The notes beneath the pieces are model-generated. The model saw only the letters and a program-made list of their open reading frames with translations. It ran no database searches and was not told the origin of the DNA. The position numbers were made by a program, and so were the translations under genes. Below are positions 11,193-24,260 of a stretch of DNA of 64,000 nucleotides, one piece after another; position 1 is the stretch's first letter; every line of letters starts with the position of its first letter. Source of the DNA: Torymus aiolomorphi (taxonomy: Eukaryota > Arthropoda > Insecta > Hymenoptera > Torymidae); assembly GCA_036365515.1 (NCBI GenBank), contig CM070874.1:118195440-118259439 (forward strand), read 5' to 3'.

Positions 11193-14100
11193 CTATAAGG
11201 GAGTTTCTTTTCTAGCTTCTGCCTTCCACTGGAATCCATTGACACGTGTGGTCACTGGCTTGTTTCGATTCGTTGCATTCTCAATGCCGTTTCTAACTCC
11301 GGCGACTAGGCGCATTGCCGGGTTAGAAGAGACTAAGCCATTTCTTTTTGGTCTCGAATTGCCAGCGCTAAAACATGAACGTCACACAATTAACAACACT
11401 CAATTCAAAAAACCATTATTTTTAAAACAAAGGTAAAATCACGTACTTTCCAGTGATATTCTCAGTGGTATGCTTAACATTGCGTCCGACTCCGGCTCCG
11501 CTGTTGCCCAAAATGATCCTCATGTGAGTATCTCTGGTGAAATGAGTATCCGGGAGCTTTCTCTCCTCATGGACAGTCTTCCTCTCTGAATTAACAGACA
11601 AGCCGAGCATCTCGTTCGTCAGCTCGAACGGTTTGGTCTCGGTAGAGTTCTCCATCAATGGCTGCTGCTTAAGAAAAAAAAAAAAAAAAACATTATCAAC
11701 CAATCCCCTATTATATTTTTTGAGAAAGCTATATTTTGGAAACAAGTAGAATTTCATTTCTTCATAAAATAACTATTTCTTTTAATCAAAAATAAAATCT
11801 ATTCTATTATTATATATACTATTATTGTATATATAACATATATACTAATTATAAGTATTGATATTCCTCTCCATATTAACAAGTAGTGAAATGATAACAC
11901 AGCAAATGTGGGAGGACAACCCAAGGCTTAAATAAAAACTCCTTTAGTTAATTTTTTCCATAAATACCGCCAACGTTTCGTCCCTGGTATGGGACCTCTT
12001 CAGGCCATAATACTTAAATAACTAATATCACATCAGAGATGAGTACGTCTCTATCGTCGTACGCGTTTTCAGTCTATATAACATTTGCTGTGTTATGATT
12101 TCACTACTTATATATACTAATTATTGTTTTTCAAATTTTATTGTAATGTTAAAAAATAAAGATGTTTTATATAGAATTAAGATTTAGTTTTAGTTTTAAG
12201 TAAATTTATACTCCAGAACTGCAAACAGGGAATTTATTTTCCTCTGCAGGGTTACTCTATGTAATGTATTTCTTACTCTGGATCAATAAATAAATAAATA
12301 AATTATTTGTCTCCCACAAGTACATTTTTATTAAATTCTTTTTCTTTTAAGTACATTTTTTCAAACATATTTTTCCATTTGTTTCCAAACTCCACTTCTC
12401 CACTTCTCCACACCCAAAAAAACTTACCACATGCTGGCTCTTCTTAATACAAATAGCATCATACAACGCCCCGGTACGATCGTAACCACTCGCCGGCTTG
12501 TACTGCGTACTCTGATTAGCAGTGAGCAAGGAGACTCCGAGCTGGCTCTGAATGATGCTGGCGGCCGTCTGGGCACTTGGTGGACTGGTGTTCGTCGGCG
12601 AATACGGAATGAGGCTGTCGCTCGACGGTGAGTGCGGCGGTGATGCATAAATCGGGCTCTGAGGTTCACTCTTCAGAGGCGACAAGAGCTTACTGAGCGG
12701 ACGAGATTTGACGCCGCGTGAGCACTGCTGAAGCTGCTGAGTGAAGGATAGCACTGTCTGCTGGAAGTTGTAAGAAGTATTTTTAACATGGTTGGTAGAG
12801 GATTGACAATTTAATTTAAAAATTATTCACGTTTTCATGTACGTTTTTATAAATATTTATTTTCCTAACTTAATAAAAAATAAGGTAATTTAAGAGTTTA
12901 TTCGATTTATAATTAAATAACTAGATGAAAATATTTAAATCCAATACACGTTAAAGACAGCGAATATTATTAAATACTAAATGTATAAATAAGTAAATCA
13001 CAGCTAGTACGTACATAATAAATGTATGAATAATAAATACACGTATAAATAACTAAGCTCCAAAACACTCTGGAAAGATGCATATTGCTCGAAAATAAAT
13101 ATTTAAATAATGAAACCAGATGGTTAATCATTTTACTTTCTTAAAAAGTATCGTTTCTAAAAACTAATATCACACTTACTCGGCTCGATCCCTGATTGAT
13201 GACGGGCGGATTCTGATTAATCTTGCACCGATCGCTCTTAGTACTACCGGTCAGATTACTGCTTGACTTGCTGTTGCTGGAGTTGTTACCCAACGAAACG
13301 CAGCTACGCCTCTTGGTCGAATCAGGCGACTCAGCTGGGCTGTACTGCGTCGACATGGGATTGAGCACGGCGGACGATGGCTTGGTCTCCGTTGTTGAGT
13401 TCGAGGTAACCGATGTTGCACTACTACTGCCTCCTATGAACGAGACTTTGGTTGTGTAAAGGTATTAATAGGAGGTTCTAAGGGTTTTTTCATTTTTTCG
13501 TTCGACATTTAAAGCACAGATAATATTCGAAACGTTGACATTGACAACATACAGAAACACTTGTTTGGTAGGAGGATTGAGTATTTACCTGGTCGTGAAC
13601 AGCGTCGATTCGCGGCGTGTTCCTCGAGCAATCGTACGACGGTATCGTGGCCGCTTTTCGTAGCTACTTTGATGGCGTTCCTGCCGCAGTGGTCCGAGTG
13701 GTTGGGATCGGCGCCGTGGTTCAACAGCGCGCGCACGCAGCTCTCGTGGCCCTCTTGCGCGGCGATGCCTGATACATTGACACGATCATTAATATTCAGC
13801 ATTATCGCTTTTTACTAAAATAAATTCACGAGTTATCTTACCTAAAGCTGTAGCTCCCTGGTTGCAGGTATGATCGGGAGTCGCGCCGTTCTCCAGCAGT
13901 AGGCGCACGATGGCCGCGTGTCCTTGCCAGGCGGCGGAGTGCAGGGGAGTGCGATTTTCGTTGTCACGTGCGTTCACGTTTGCGCCGCCCTCGGTTAGTA
14001 GAAGCGCGACCATCTCCACGTGACCCTGCCAGGCGCTCACGTGCAATGCTGACCTACCCTGTAATATAAAAAATTCATTATTTTTATTATTACATATGAT

Positions 14101-17100
14101 TTACAATGTAAATTAAGCACCGAAAGAAGAGTAAGGTTTACCTCGGAATCTTTGCTTTCGATATCGGGACGAGCCTGCTCTAACAAAAATCTAGCCATGG
14201 CCAATCGATTTTCCAGAGCGAGGATGTAAAGTATGCTCCTACCGTCGGCATCCTTCGCGTTGATATCAGCGTTGTGATGTAGCAGCACTTTGACAGTATC
14301 GTAATGTCCTTCCAAAGCAGCCAATCTACAAGAAAATTAATATAAGTAACCAAAAACAAATAAGGATACAGAAACAAGACATGACAAATGCAATTATTTC
14401 ATACCTGAGGGCAGTTTTGCCATCGTGCGCATGCTGATCAATAGGCGCGGAATGCTGTTCAATCAACCTCTCGACCAGAGTTGTATGACCCTCCTGAGCA
14501 GCCAGCATGAGTGCACCCTTGCCATCGTTGTCGGCTTCATCTATCTTAGCCCCCGCTTCGAGTAAAGCCTCGCATACATCTATGTGGCCTTCGAAGGCAG
14601 CATAGTGTAACGGCGTCCAGCCCGAGTTATCCCTGTGCTGCTCGTCCAAGCCTGTAATGATCGGTCGATCAGTGTTTTTTCTTTACATGTCGCGGTGTGG
14701 TTTTATTTGTAATAGAAAAATCTAGGGAGTGGCCTATCTTTATGATGTATTTAGAATCATGATAGCTTTTTGTAATTATAAAAACTGCAGTATGTTAACT
14801 CTTAGCTTCCGTTATGGCATGTTTGCTACGCCGGAATAATAATTTAAAATACGAATTTTTAAAAAATGATATACATAATTAGTTTTATGGAGAAAAACGT
14901 AAATTTTCTCGACTTTAAGTATGCCTAGAACTTGAAAAATTATTAACGTTCCCTAAAAACACTCACCTCGATCGAGAAGCTGTCTGACAACATCAGTTCC
15001 ACCCTGCGCCGCGGCAACGCTCAGCACGGTTCTACCCTCGTTATCGATACTATCAACGTAGCAACCCCAGAAGAGCAGGAGAGCAACGACAGAACCGTGA
15101 CCCATGCTAGCGGCAGCCCAGAGAGGTGTTCGCCCGGTAGCATCGCAGTGGTCGACGTCGGCCTCGTACTCGAGCAGCAGTTCGCAGACGTCGCGGTGGC
15201 CTTCAAACGCGGCGACGAGCAGCGGCGTCATACCATCCTTGTCCTGGTGGTTCACGTTTGCTCCTCGTTCGAGTAGCAGACTGACGACCTGAATAAAGAA
15301 TGAGGAAATTGTTAATTGTCTGGTGTTTATGCTGTTTAATGATAAATCTGAAAATAGCTGTTCGCTAATATACAGCAATAAATACAGTTATGACATTTAT
15401 AGTGGTGTATATTATTAAGTAATGTAAACTATTATGAGAATCTTGTAATTTATGCAGATACTTGTCTCTAAAAATACAATAGAGAAAAACTGTTATAACT
15501 AATGCATATCAACTAGAAAATCTATTATTCATGTAATTACGTGATGTAAATTAGTAAAAAGTAATGTATTTATCAAACATCAACTATTAACACAATGAAA
15601 TTTATCTTTGCTTTTAAAAATCACTTTCTACTATTTCATTTTCAAAAATAACATCATTTAAAAGTTAACATTGCAATTTTTTTAAAATTCCATTTCGCAA
15701 TCAAAAAGTGCATAGGCACCAGACAACGTCACTAGATACTTTACATACCTTAGTGTAACCATGATTCGACGGCACACAGAGCGCCGCGACACTCAGCGCC
15801 GTTCTTCCATCACTGTCGGCATGATCGATCTCCGCCCCGTAATCCAACAGATGCTCGACGATCTCACTATGTCCCATATAGGCTGCAGCTATGAGGGCAG
15901 TACGACCCTCGTCGTCCGTCCTATTAACATCAGCTCCGTGCTGCAGCAACGCTTTGACGATCTCCTCGTGGCCACCCCAAGCGGCGGCGCGCAACGCCGT
16001 GCGCTGGTCCCAGTCGGCACAATCGACCATCGCGCCGCATTCCAGTAGCTGTTCTACCACCTGGTGAAGGTAAGGTTTTAACGTTAGTTTTCTTTATTCT
16101 GCGTTCGGTATGATGTAAAAGGAGATGGAATAATTTTACGTACTTTGGTATGTCCGCCCCATGCGGCGGCTCTTAAGGCAGTCCAGCCGTCGCAGTCGGC
16201 GTGATCGACGTTGGCGCCCGCGGTCAGCAGTACCTTCACCACGTCCGAGTAGCCGTGTCGCGCAGCTAGGTTTAGAGCTGTCTGCCCGTGACGATCGGTC
16301 GCTTCCAACTTAGCCTGTAATATCAAACATTAAATGAATAAACAATCCTTGATACATTGTATTTACGTTGTATGATCGCGTTAGAATTACCTGAGGACAG
16401 GTTTCGATCGCTAATTCGAGAAGAGTGGCATTGCCATCTGCCGCGAGATTGTGTAATATCGTACGGCCGCAGGAGTCCGTTGCGTTAATATCACCATTCT
16501 CGCCAAGGAGCTCAGCTAGGGGCTCTATCGGCGATTCGACAGTGGGACTTGAGTTGCGAGATATCTAAAACCACAAATAACCCATCACCCCTCCAAAACA
16601 ACAAAACACATCAGCAAAAATCTTAAACAATGAAGATTCAACGCACTTGACTAGAAGTAACGAGAGCGTTCTTACTGCTCTCCTCCTCATCGGCGAGTTT
16701 CTCTGACAGCCTCGCCCCAGCGTCGACCAGCAGCTTCAGCAGTTTTGTGTCCTGCTTGGGCCACAGGATACACTCGCTGCTATCCAAGTAGCAATGCCTG
16801 AACGGCGCGCCACTGCCAATCAGCCAGAGCAGCTGCAGCGTGTAAGAATCCAACATTGGCGCGGATGGTACCACGGGTGCCGGTGGTGCGGAAGGCACGG
16901 GCGCAGTGGCCGTCGTTGCTACGCTAGTGGTGTCGCCCGTGATCACCGATACCGCGGTGATGGTCGAAGGCGCTGCTCCCGTGGTGGCAACTGCAGCGAT
17001 GGCTGTTGACGCTGGCTGCTGACTGTGGCTATGATGGTGGTGGTGGTGATGGTGCTGTTGCTGGTAGTAAGGGTGGTGCTGGTGGTGCTGCTGCTGGTAC

Positions 17101-17489
17101 GCAAACGCACCCTGCACATGCTGCGCGAGCACGCAGATCTCGTCCGGGTCGAGGTTGGGCGCGCGGAGTGTGTAGTACATGGCGAGCATAGCGTGACCTG
17201 GGGGATGTAAAAATGACAATCTCGGTAATGGATTTTTTCATAGATCACTTAATTTACTTTACCGAATAAACAAAGACTTATAGTTTTGGTAAACTTAAAG
17301 TGAATTTTAATTTTTGTATTTGTATTATACATTTAATTTAATTTCACTCGAATAGAATAATTGCCAATGAAAGTAGCTAATTAAAAGGAAAAATTGAACT
17401 TAACTGATAAAATTATGAAGAATAAATCTACTTCTGATGAAATTAGTATGTAATTTTATCTTTCACATTAGCGTGGTACATAAAGTACT

Positions 17490-17562
<73 letters not shown>

Positions 17563-20500
17563 TAATATCTTAAATAAAAAGGTTTCAATCAATTGAAAAG
17601 TATCACTATCATTTCTATCCCATCCAAACTTCAACATTTCCGCAATATCGCCTTATTTCATTAATAACAAAAACTCCATCCAACAAGCGTTTACCTTCAG
17701 CAGCCGAGCACAAATACTTCTGCGTGCAGTGCTTGACGTCGAGTAGCCACTCGGCGAAGCTATGATGGAATAGCATGAGCGCGCCGGCGCGCGACACCGA
17801 GATAACGCGGCGCAGCAGATGCAGCTGTCGATTGAAGTCTTCCTGCGTGAGCGTCGTGTTGGCCGTCTTCACGCACTCGAACAGTATCGCCTGGGTTATC
17901 GGCAGCTTCGCGGCCAGTATCACGTTCAGCAGCGGCTGCACCTTGGCGAACTGCTTACGACTGAAGAGCCGCTGGCAGAGCCATAGGTAGAGGCCGTTTA
18001 ATGTACCTGTATAAAGAAAACAAGAAATTAATTGTAGGGTAGATATGGGAATTTTGAGAAAGATTGTGTTTAAAAATGTTTGTGATTCTTTGTGATAATT
18101 ATGAAATTCATTAAATATTTAACATTACAAATGTCATTCAAAAACGTAGACGACGACAGTAAAATTCACGATAATAAGAAGCAACAAGGTAATTTGATAA
18201 GAATGATAAAATGTCAACAAATCATTGTAAAACATGTTTACATTGCAATAAAAAGTTTATAAAATAATAAAAATTATTTACCCGCTATCTTTGAAAATAT
18301 TTATTCAACTTGTATAAGTAAAATAAAGTATAAATAAAACGTGCTTTTGTACTCTCACGGAATAAAAGCGATGAAAATAATTAATCCTTTAGAGATAACT
18401 CGACAAGGCTGTTACAACATTTACACTCTGAAATTTTTATAGCATTACAAACGATGAATCAACAAGTCACATCTACCAATATCTTAACAATCGATTCGCA
18501 CTAACCGGGAATCTCCCTGACTTCTCTCAACACGATAAAGTTCTCGGCGACGCCATCGAGAACCTTCTCCAGATACAGAAAGCACCCGTTGCTCTTGATA
18601 TGCAGATGATTCAGCATCTCTGCTGTATCCCTGGATATATGCTGCCGAAGGGCGTCCTCCTGGTCGAGGCGGGCCAGTATGTATTGCTGCACGTCGCGCA
18701 CCACCTGGGACTTCCTCAGGTCGTCCAGTGAGATCTTCCGGAAGCCCGTGAACATGCGCGAGATCGCCTTGCTCTGGCGGCGCGCCGTGCACACGAGCAG
18801 CAGCCATTGCGGGAACAAGTGGTGGTGGTTGGCCAGGAGCTCGGCTATGGTGCGGGAGACTTCCTCCTCGTCCTCGTTCTCGGATTCGCGTTTCGAGTCG
18901 CGGCCGCCTGCTGCGTTCAGGGCCAGCACGCTTGCGCTCGTCGCCTAATGGGACAAGTGAATGATTAACCGAACTTAAAGTAAAAAGTTTGTTTGTTATC
19001 AAGCGTTTTTTAAATCTTATCTCCGCATATTTTTCTTTAATAAAAACTTTAATTAAATAACTAAGCTGATGTTGAAAAGAAGATACAAATTGGATATTTG
19101 TTTTACGAAAATATTTCATACATATACTAAATTTAATTATGATCTGTTTATCAAATAAATAATTAAGCGAGAAACAATATAAATTCATAGAAATTATCAG
19201 CTATTCTATCTCAACGTCGATATACCAATAAACGATTATTCTATTTTATCAAAACCGTTCATTATCTTTCAATTTAATTACCAGTCTCTGCCGTAGTATT
19301 AATATCACCTAGACCATGTACAATATTTGTCGAAATAATCAATTTAAACTATATAGGTACGCCTCGATTTTGAAAAAATATACGATATCGCCGCCGATCG
19401 GCTATTGGCTTTCGTTTCACGCGGATATAATTAATCATGTTTCAATTTAGCAGAAACTGATGGAAATTTCAGCGAAAATACTCTTTAATGGCTGCTTAAT
19501 CAACGGCAGGCCTCCGGTCATTATAGATAATTCCCAATTATAGAATATCGAAGTAAAAATTCTCATTCTCAATTTATCGATTATCCACTTTCACACTTGA
19601 ATTTCCATTAACTTTTCCATTCCTTAAACAAATATCGACCCCCTCACATAAAGATAACAGCAACGCAAACAGCAGCACTTCGGAATCACAGCTATCCGCA
19701 CTCCCCAAAAATTTGTCCCCCCTCGATAAGATAACCACCGACCTGTTGAGCGGACGCCGAGCCAGGACTCTGTATCGGTCCCTCGTCTATCGAATCCACG
19801 ACGAGGAGGAGGCAATCCTTGGGCGGCTCGACCTCCAGCAGGGGGAATAGCACGGCTTTACGTAAAGCCTCGTCGGGGTTGCGGTCGAGGACCTCGGGCT
19901 GCAGCGCCGCCTGCATGTCCGTGTCCGTGCGCAGCTTCTCCGCGTACGCCTCAGCGACGGCCTCGCGCGATGATATCGCCGGCGTCGTGGTGCCGTTGTT
20001 GCCGCCCGTACCGTGCTCGTTCGTCGGTGAGTTGTTGCTCGTTGTCGTTGTCACGATCGTCGTCGTGCTGCCGCTCGGCGAGTTTGGCAGCTGTCGGTAG
20101 AATGGATAAAAGTAATTATTTTCGTGAAGTATATGTAGATCAGTTTTGCGAAAGTAAAATTCACTTTTGTAAAAAGACTCGAAGAGCGTGAAAAGAGAGA
20201 TTTTTACATTTTTTTCAGTTAAAATATAGAGAAACAGTTGAAATACATTTGATAAGCGTAAGCTCCTTTAGAAACTTGATTGTTTATTAAATGGAGAAAG
20301 AAATTTCATTGAAAATTAAATTAAAAAAGATTTTACGGTTCTTTTGAAAAAACAAAGACCGGTTTAAAAGCTAATTTTACTTTTTAATTATTGTATGGTT
20401 TCTATCAACCTTATGATAATGTTAACTCCTATTTTTCTATCATTATTTTTTGTTTAATAATAATGAAATTTGAGTTTTTCATTCTTTAACTAACTTTACT

Positions 20501-22670
20501 CTAAATAGATGTTTTTCATAATTATTCTGAGGCAACACAACATTGTTTACCACAATGACAAGCAATATTAAACTTAATTTAAATAATTCGTCCAGTAAAT
20601 CATAAAATAAATTAACTTTATTTTTTTGCAAAATACTAAATTTGTAATATAAAATGACCTTTTTAAAACCGTAATATAATTTATTATACACACTGCATAA
20701 CAATGCAATAAGAAAATACAATTACGAAGCTTATTTCGTAACTAATTATTACGGTGCTCCATTTTCATAACAATAAATATATATTTTATGAATACCTTAA
20801 GCGTCGTAAACAGATCAGCCCCAATTTGAGAGAATAATTGAGAATTTATGAAAGTCACTCAATTAAGAGGAATATATTTTACTTTGGAGATAAATTAAGA
20901 AATTTTATCAACGATCCGAAATACAGCATAACGAAATCTTTTATATAAACATTAAAAATAACTTGTTTTCTGTTACATTTCCCTTAATTAAACCACACAG
21001 TTTAAAAATTTTTCGATACGCATACACTTAAACTTGTCGTAAACCGAAAGAGAATAAACATTTTTTCGCGCATCAGCCATAATATACTTTCTTTCCACGT
21101 GTTCGTCGGGACGTTAATGAATTTCTGAACCGGGATCAAAGTCAGCGTAACGCAATAAAGATGCAGATTTACGATTTTGCACATCATAAGCTCGAGCAGC
21201 GGGAATTTTTCGCGTGTCCGAATTAACACCAAAAATGAAAAGAATATCCGTCGCGCGCGACAAAAAAAATCGCTCCGACGTGACGTCACTGTACACTCGG
21301 CGTGCATTATACATACCGACATATATATGCCCGTTGTGACGCATAAACGGAATGTAAATTTCCGTCGAGCTTTCGCACTTGGTGTACGCGGAAAAGATGC
21401 CGTGATTAAGATTCAATCTCGAATGTTAAGTCTTCATCGAGTGAATCACGATATTGAAAAAGAAAAATTATTGCCCGGTGCAATTTAACATTTAAGCGTG
21501 CGGCTTGTGTGTTTTATTATTAAGTTGTAAGGCGACAGACTATGATTTACGGAAAATTATTTTTAACAACATATTTTATAAATACTTTATGACAGAGAAA
21601 GTTGTAAGTGAATATTATATATGCTACACATTTATCTGAAAAAATTATACTCGTCAAAAATGTTAAAATTTAATTGACGCCCTATCGAGGTCAAGTTTAT
21701 GTTTTGTTTGCACAAAATGAAAATTATGTAAGGAACTTTCATTTTTATAGACGCCCAACGTGTCTTTATTGTATTTCTCGAAATAATATTTTGTAAAAAT
21801 TATTTATCGTTTTGTTATTTTCTACTCAAACATTTATATCCAACAGCATTAGCTTAAATCATTTATTTCAATACACTTGATGCTAACGAAGTAACTTAAT
21901 ACTTAGCCTACAGTGAAAAACGATCTAAACCTTGAATTAAGAAGATAAATAACAAAGTATCAGGTTATAAATGCAAAAACTAAAGTTTCACCTCGCAAAA
22001 ATGTATCGCATTATAACAGCCTTAACATTTCATGAGCCAACGCAGCCTCTAAACTAAAACACTTTTATACCAAACCCCTAACGTAACATGGGTCTGAAGT
22101 TTGCATCGTTTTAATGCAACGAAATAATTTCTTATAATTAATTTAAGTTATTAAACAATGGAAATTTCATCTAAACCTTTGATATAAAGTTATTTTATTC
22201 TATAAAACACTAAATCTACAAACAAAATTAATATTAATTAGTATAACCATGAAGCAAAATAATTTTTTTTTTATTTCGTTGCCCTCCAACGTTGCGAACT
22301 TCAGACCCATAACGTAACAACTTACCGAGTTGGCAGCGGACTGCAGCCTAATCCCATCGGCGCTCGCCTGCAGCAACTGGGCGACGAGGCTCCTGACGAA
22401 CTGGGCGGGCGAGAGGCTGGCCTCGCTCCTCGCCTGGCAAAAGTGCCTGGCCAGCACGCGGCGATTGAGGGACCTCTGGTGCCTGGCCTGCGCCCCGGTC
22501 GACGGCCAGGCGAGCTCGGCGCAGAGCGCGGTCTTGCCGCTGCCGGGGCCGCCGACGATGAGAGCGCCGCAGGTCTTGGACGACGGCCGCTGCTCCAGGC
22601 AGTGGGCGAGCTTGGCGAACGCCCACTCGCGGCAGAAGAAGCGCTTCTTCTCGATCACTGGAGCGGCCAT
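11193..22670 (-). CDS. ANKRD50: ANKRD50 orthologue: P-loop NTPase-like plus ankyrin-repeat protein
   Basis: Exons, minus strand: 22670..22326, 20090..19743, 18944..18506, 18006..17695, 17197..16647, 16564..16391, 16314..16144, 16060..15749, 15288..14967, 14651..14405, 14325..14142, 14058..13842, 13768..13589, 13433..13180, 12760..12428, 11667..11447, 11367..11193. All phases agree and the product is 1,594 residues. Residues 10-20 read [11 protein letters not shown], Walker A is GGPGSGKT at 40-47, and a Walker B-like [11 protein letters not shown] lies near 209-219. Then come [26 protein letters not shown] and [17 protein letters not shown], all diagnostic of ANKRD50. Exon 5 adds a Gln/His-rich low-complexity insert. 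Exons 6-13 encode roughly 19 ankyrin repeats. A Ser-rich tail follows, ending ARKETPL as the vertebrate protein ends KKETPL. In mammals ANKRD50 takes part in endosome-to-plasma-membrane recycling with SNX27-retromer; the insect role is inferred. The ATG at 22670 is chosen because no upstream in-frame ATG exists in its exon. Confidence 0.93.
11881..12109 (-). mobile_element. Small fold-back element with a hammerhead-like core in an ANKRD50 intron
   Basis: 28-bp terminal inverted repeats (AAGTAGTGAAATGATAACAC at 11881 and its complement ending at 12109; one mismatch) bound a 229-bp element in the intron between exons 15 and 16. On the minus strand it contains the same type of CTGAAGA / stem / GAAACGTTGG core as the fold-back at 2266-2887, but with a different stem sequence. 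It is probably a non-autonomous Penelope-like remnant. Confidence 0.72.
11972..12003 (-). ncRNA. Hammerhead-like motif, sense to ANKRD50 pre-mRNA
   Basis: CTGAAGA (12003-11997), stem GTCCC/GGGAC closed by an ATACCA loop, then GAAACGTTG. The layout and the extra G after CTGAAGA are the same as in the 2.4-2.8 kb motifs, but stem II has different pairs. That suggests structural conservation. It lies in an intron in the orientation of transcription. Confidence 0.5.
17495..17560. repeat. (AC)33 microsatellite in an ANKRD50 intron
   Basis: Pure AC dinucleotide tract in the intron between exons 4 and 5. Confidence 0.98.
22088..22310. mobile_element. MITE (ATGGGTCTGAAG family), copy 1, in ANKRD50 intron 1
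   Basis: The terminal inverted repeats begin ATGGGTCTGAAGTTTGC and extend about 40 bp through TGCAACGAAATAA. The element is flanked by identical 8-bp duplications aacgtaac (22080-22087, 22311-22318). It is 223 bp long. The 8-bp duplication suggests hAT-type mobilisation. A second copy in the opposite orientation is at 48824-49049. The insertion lies 15 nt inside the intron from the donor of the first coding exon. Confidence 0.92.
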
Positions 22671-23936
22671 CGTGCTGGGTGCTCTTGGTCCTTTGGTTTC
22701 GGTGCGGGGGAGGCTGATTAGAGTTCGATGTTTGGCGGTGGGGGTGGTACCCTGGTTAGCGGGAGGTTGGCGGGGATTATTGTCGTCGTCGTTGAAGGCA
22801 CTGTGGACAGAAAACGGGGATTGCAGGTGAGATGTCGTTTATGGTGTGTTTCCGCAATGAATATTGTAACGGTACATAAAAGATTCGAATGTGTTATGGT
22901 GCAATCGTGATACGTTCCAATTTAGTATTAATAAATACGAAATAAACAGTAATTGTCCTATATTGTCTTCTTAGACACCGTAATAGTAACATTAAACAAG
23001 CTGATAACATAAGTGAGCAATAAATTATTATGATTTACTGTTAAAGTTTATTGTACTATAAAACTTGATTAAGTAATGTACACCGCATTTCCTCGTTTTA
23101 ATTAACAGCAAAAGGGATGAAGCTCGTTATTGGAAAGCTTTTAGTTTATGGTAAACTACATAAGCGCCGCGCGCGTGTATGTGTGTAATATATAATATTG
23201 GTTTATTGATTGGAAATTTTGCAAAATAGAAAAATTGACCTGAATATTACGTGCAGCGGAAATATTGTTTTTCCTTGAAACTATAAATTCCTGTATATTA
23301 TATACGGTAAAACACAAGTAAAGCCATTTTACCCATTTTAGGGAATATTAATAACGGCTCTTAAAAAGAAAAAAAAAACTTGTGTGCATTGTTTGAATGT
23401 TTCGATAATTAAATTTGTTATTTAAAAACTTCATATACTAAAAATATATACGCATTGTTTGATAAGTACAAACTGCGCGAGCGTTAAAATAATTGAAATT
23501 TTCATATACGAATGAATTATATAATTTTACATTCAGAGAAAAATTCTTTCGTTATAGAGCTGGTTCGTAATTGCGTAAAAACATTTAATTTTCACCGAAA
23601 AAAAAAAATAAAATAAGAATAATTAAACTTATCGATACCATTAATAAAAAATAAAATGAAAAATAAACATCATTTTATATTGGATTGCTTATGATTGTAA
23701 TTCAACTTCAATGCTCAGAAACTGCAAACTGCTTCTCTAATCCTTCATCTTCAATACCACAATCAAGAACTACCTAAAACTATCTACTAAATTGAAATCC
23801 AAACCTTTCCCCCACCCATCCGCCTCTTCCCCGTCATAACGATTCACCCTCTCTCAAATCTCTCATCGAAATCTCTGTCTCTCTCTCTCTCTCTCTCTCT
23901 CCGCAACAGCGCATCAAAAGCATAATATATACTCAC

Positions 23937-24260
23937 GCGCTATCGTCGCCGTCGTCTGCCGGGGCGCTGCAGCAGCTGCGAGCCTATTTCCGCGCCGAGT
24001 CGTCGGCGTCGGTGCGTCCAAGTCCGAATCTCGTCGTCGTGGTGGTGGTTGGGCCGATAGGACGACGCGCCGCGCCGGTCTCTCATCGCGCGCGCGCCGC
24101 GGCGCCCTCGTTCTCGCCGTATCGCTTCTGCAGTCGGAGGAGTTGTGTGCGTGCAATGCCGGTGGATTCGCAGCAGTGCAGCGGTTATTGGCTTGGTTGC
24201 AGTCGCAACGAGGAGGTGCGGGCCTGGAATATAATGGAGAGAATGGTTGAGGCAAAGAGA
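23937..24260 (-). other. Probable 5' UTR exon of ANKRD50 (upstream limit unknown)
   Basis: A GC-rich stretch ends at a strong donor (GCGC|GTGAGT, exon end 23937). 1,136 nt further on, a strong acceptor (TTTTCTGTCCACAG, exon start 22800) opens the first coding exon. The frame that would continue into the coding exon meets a TAG 45 nt before the donor with no ATG after it. The exon is therefore untranslated in that frame, which supports the ATG at 22670 as start. Confidence 0.5.
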
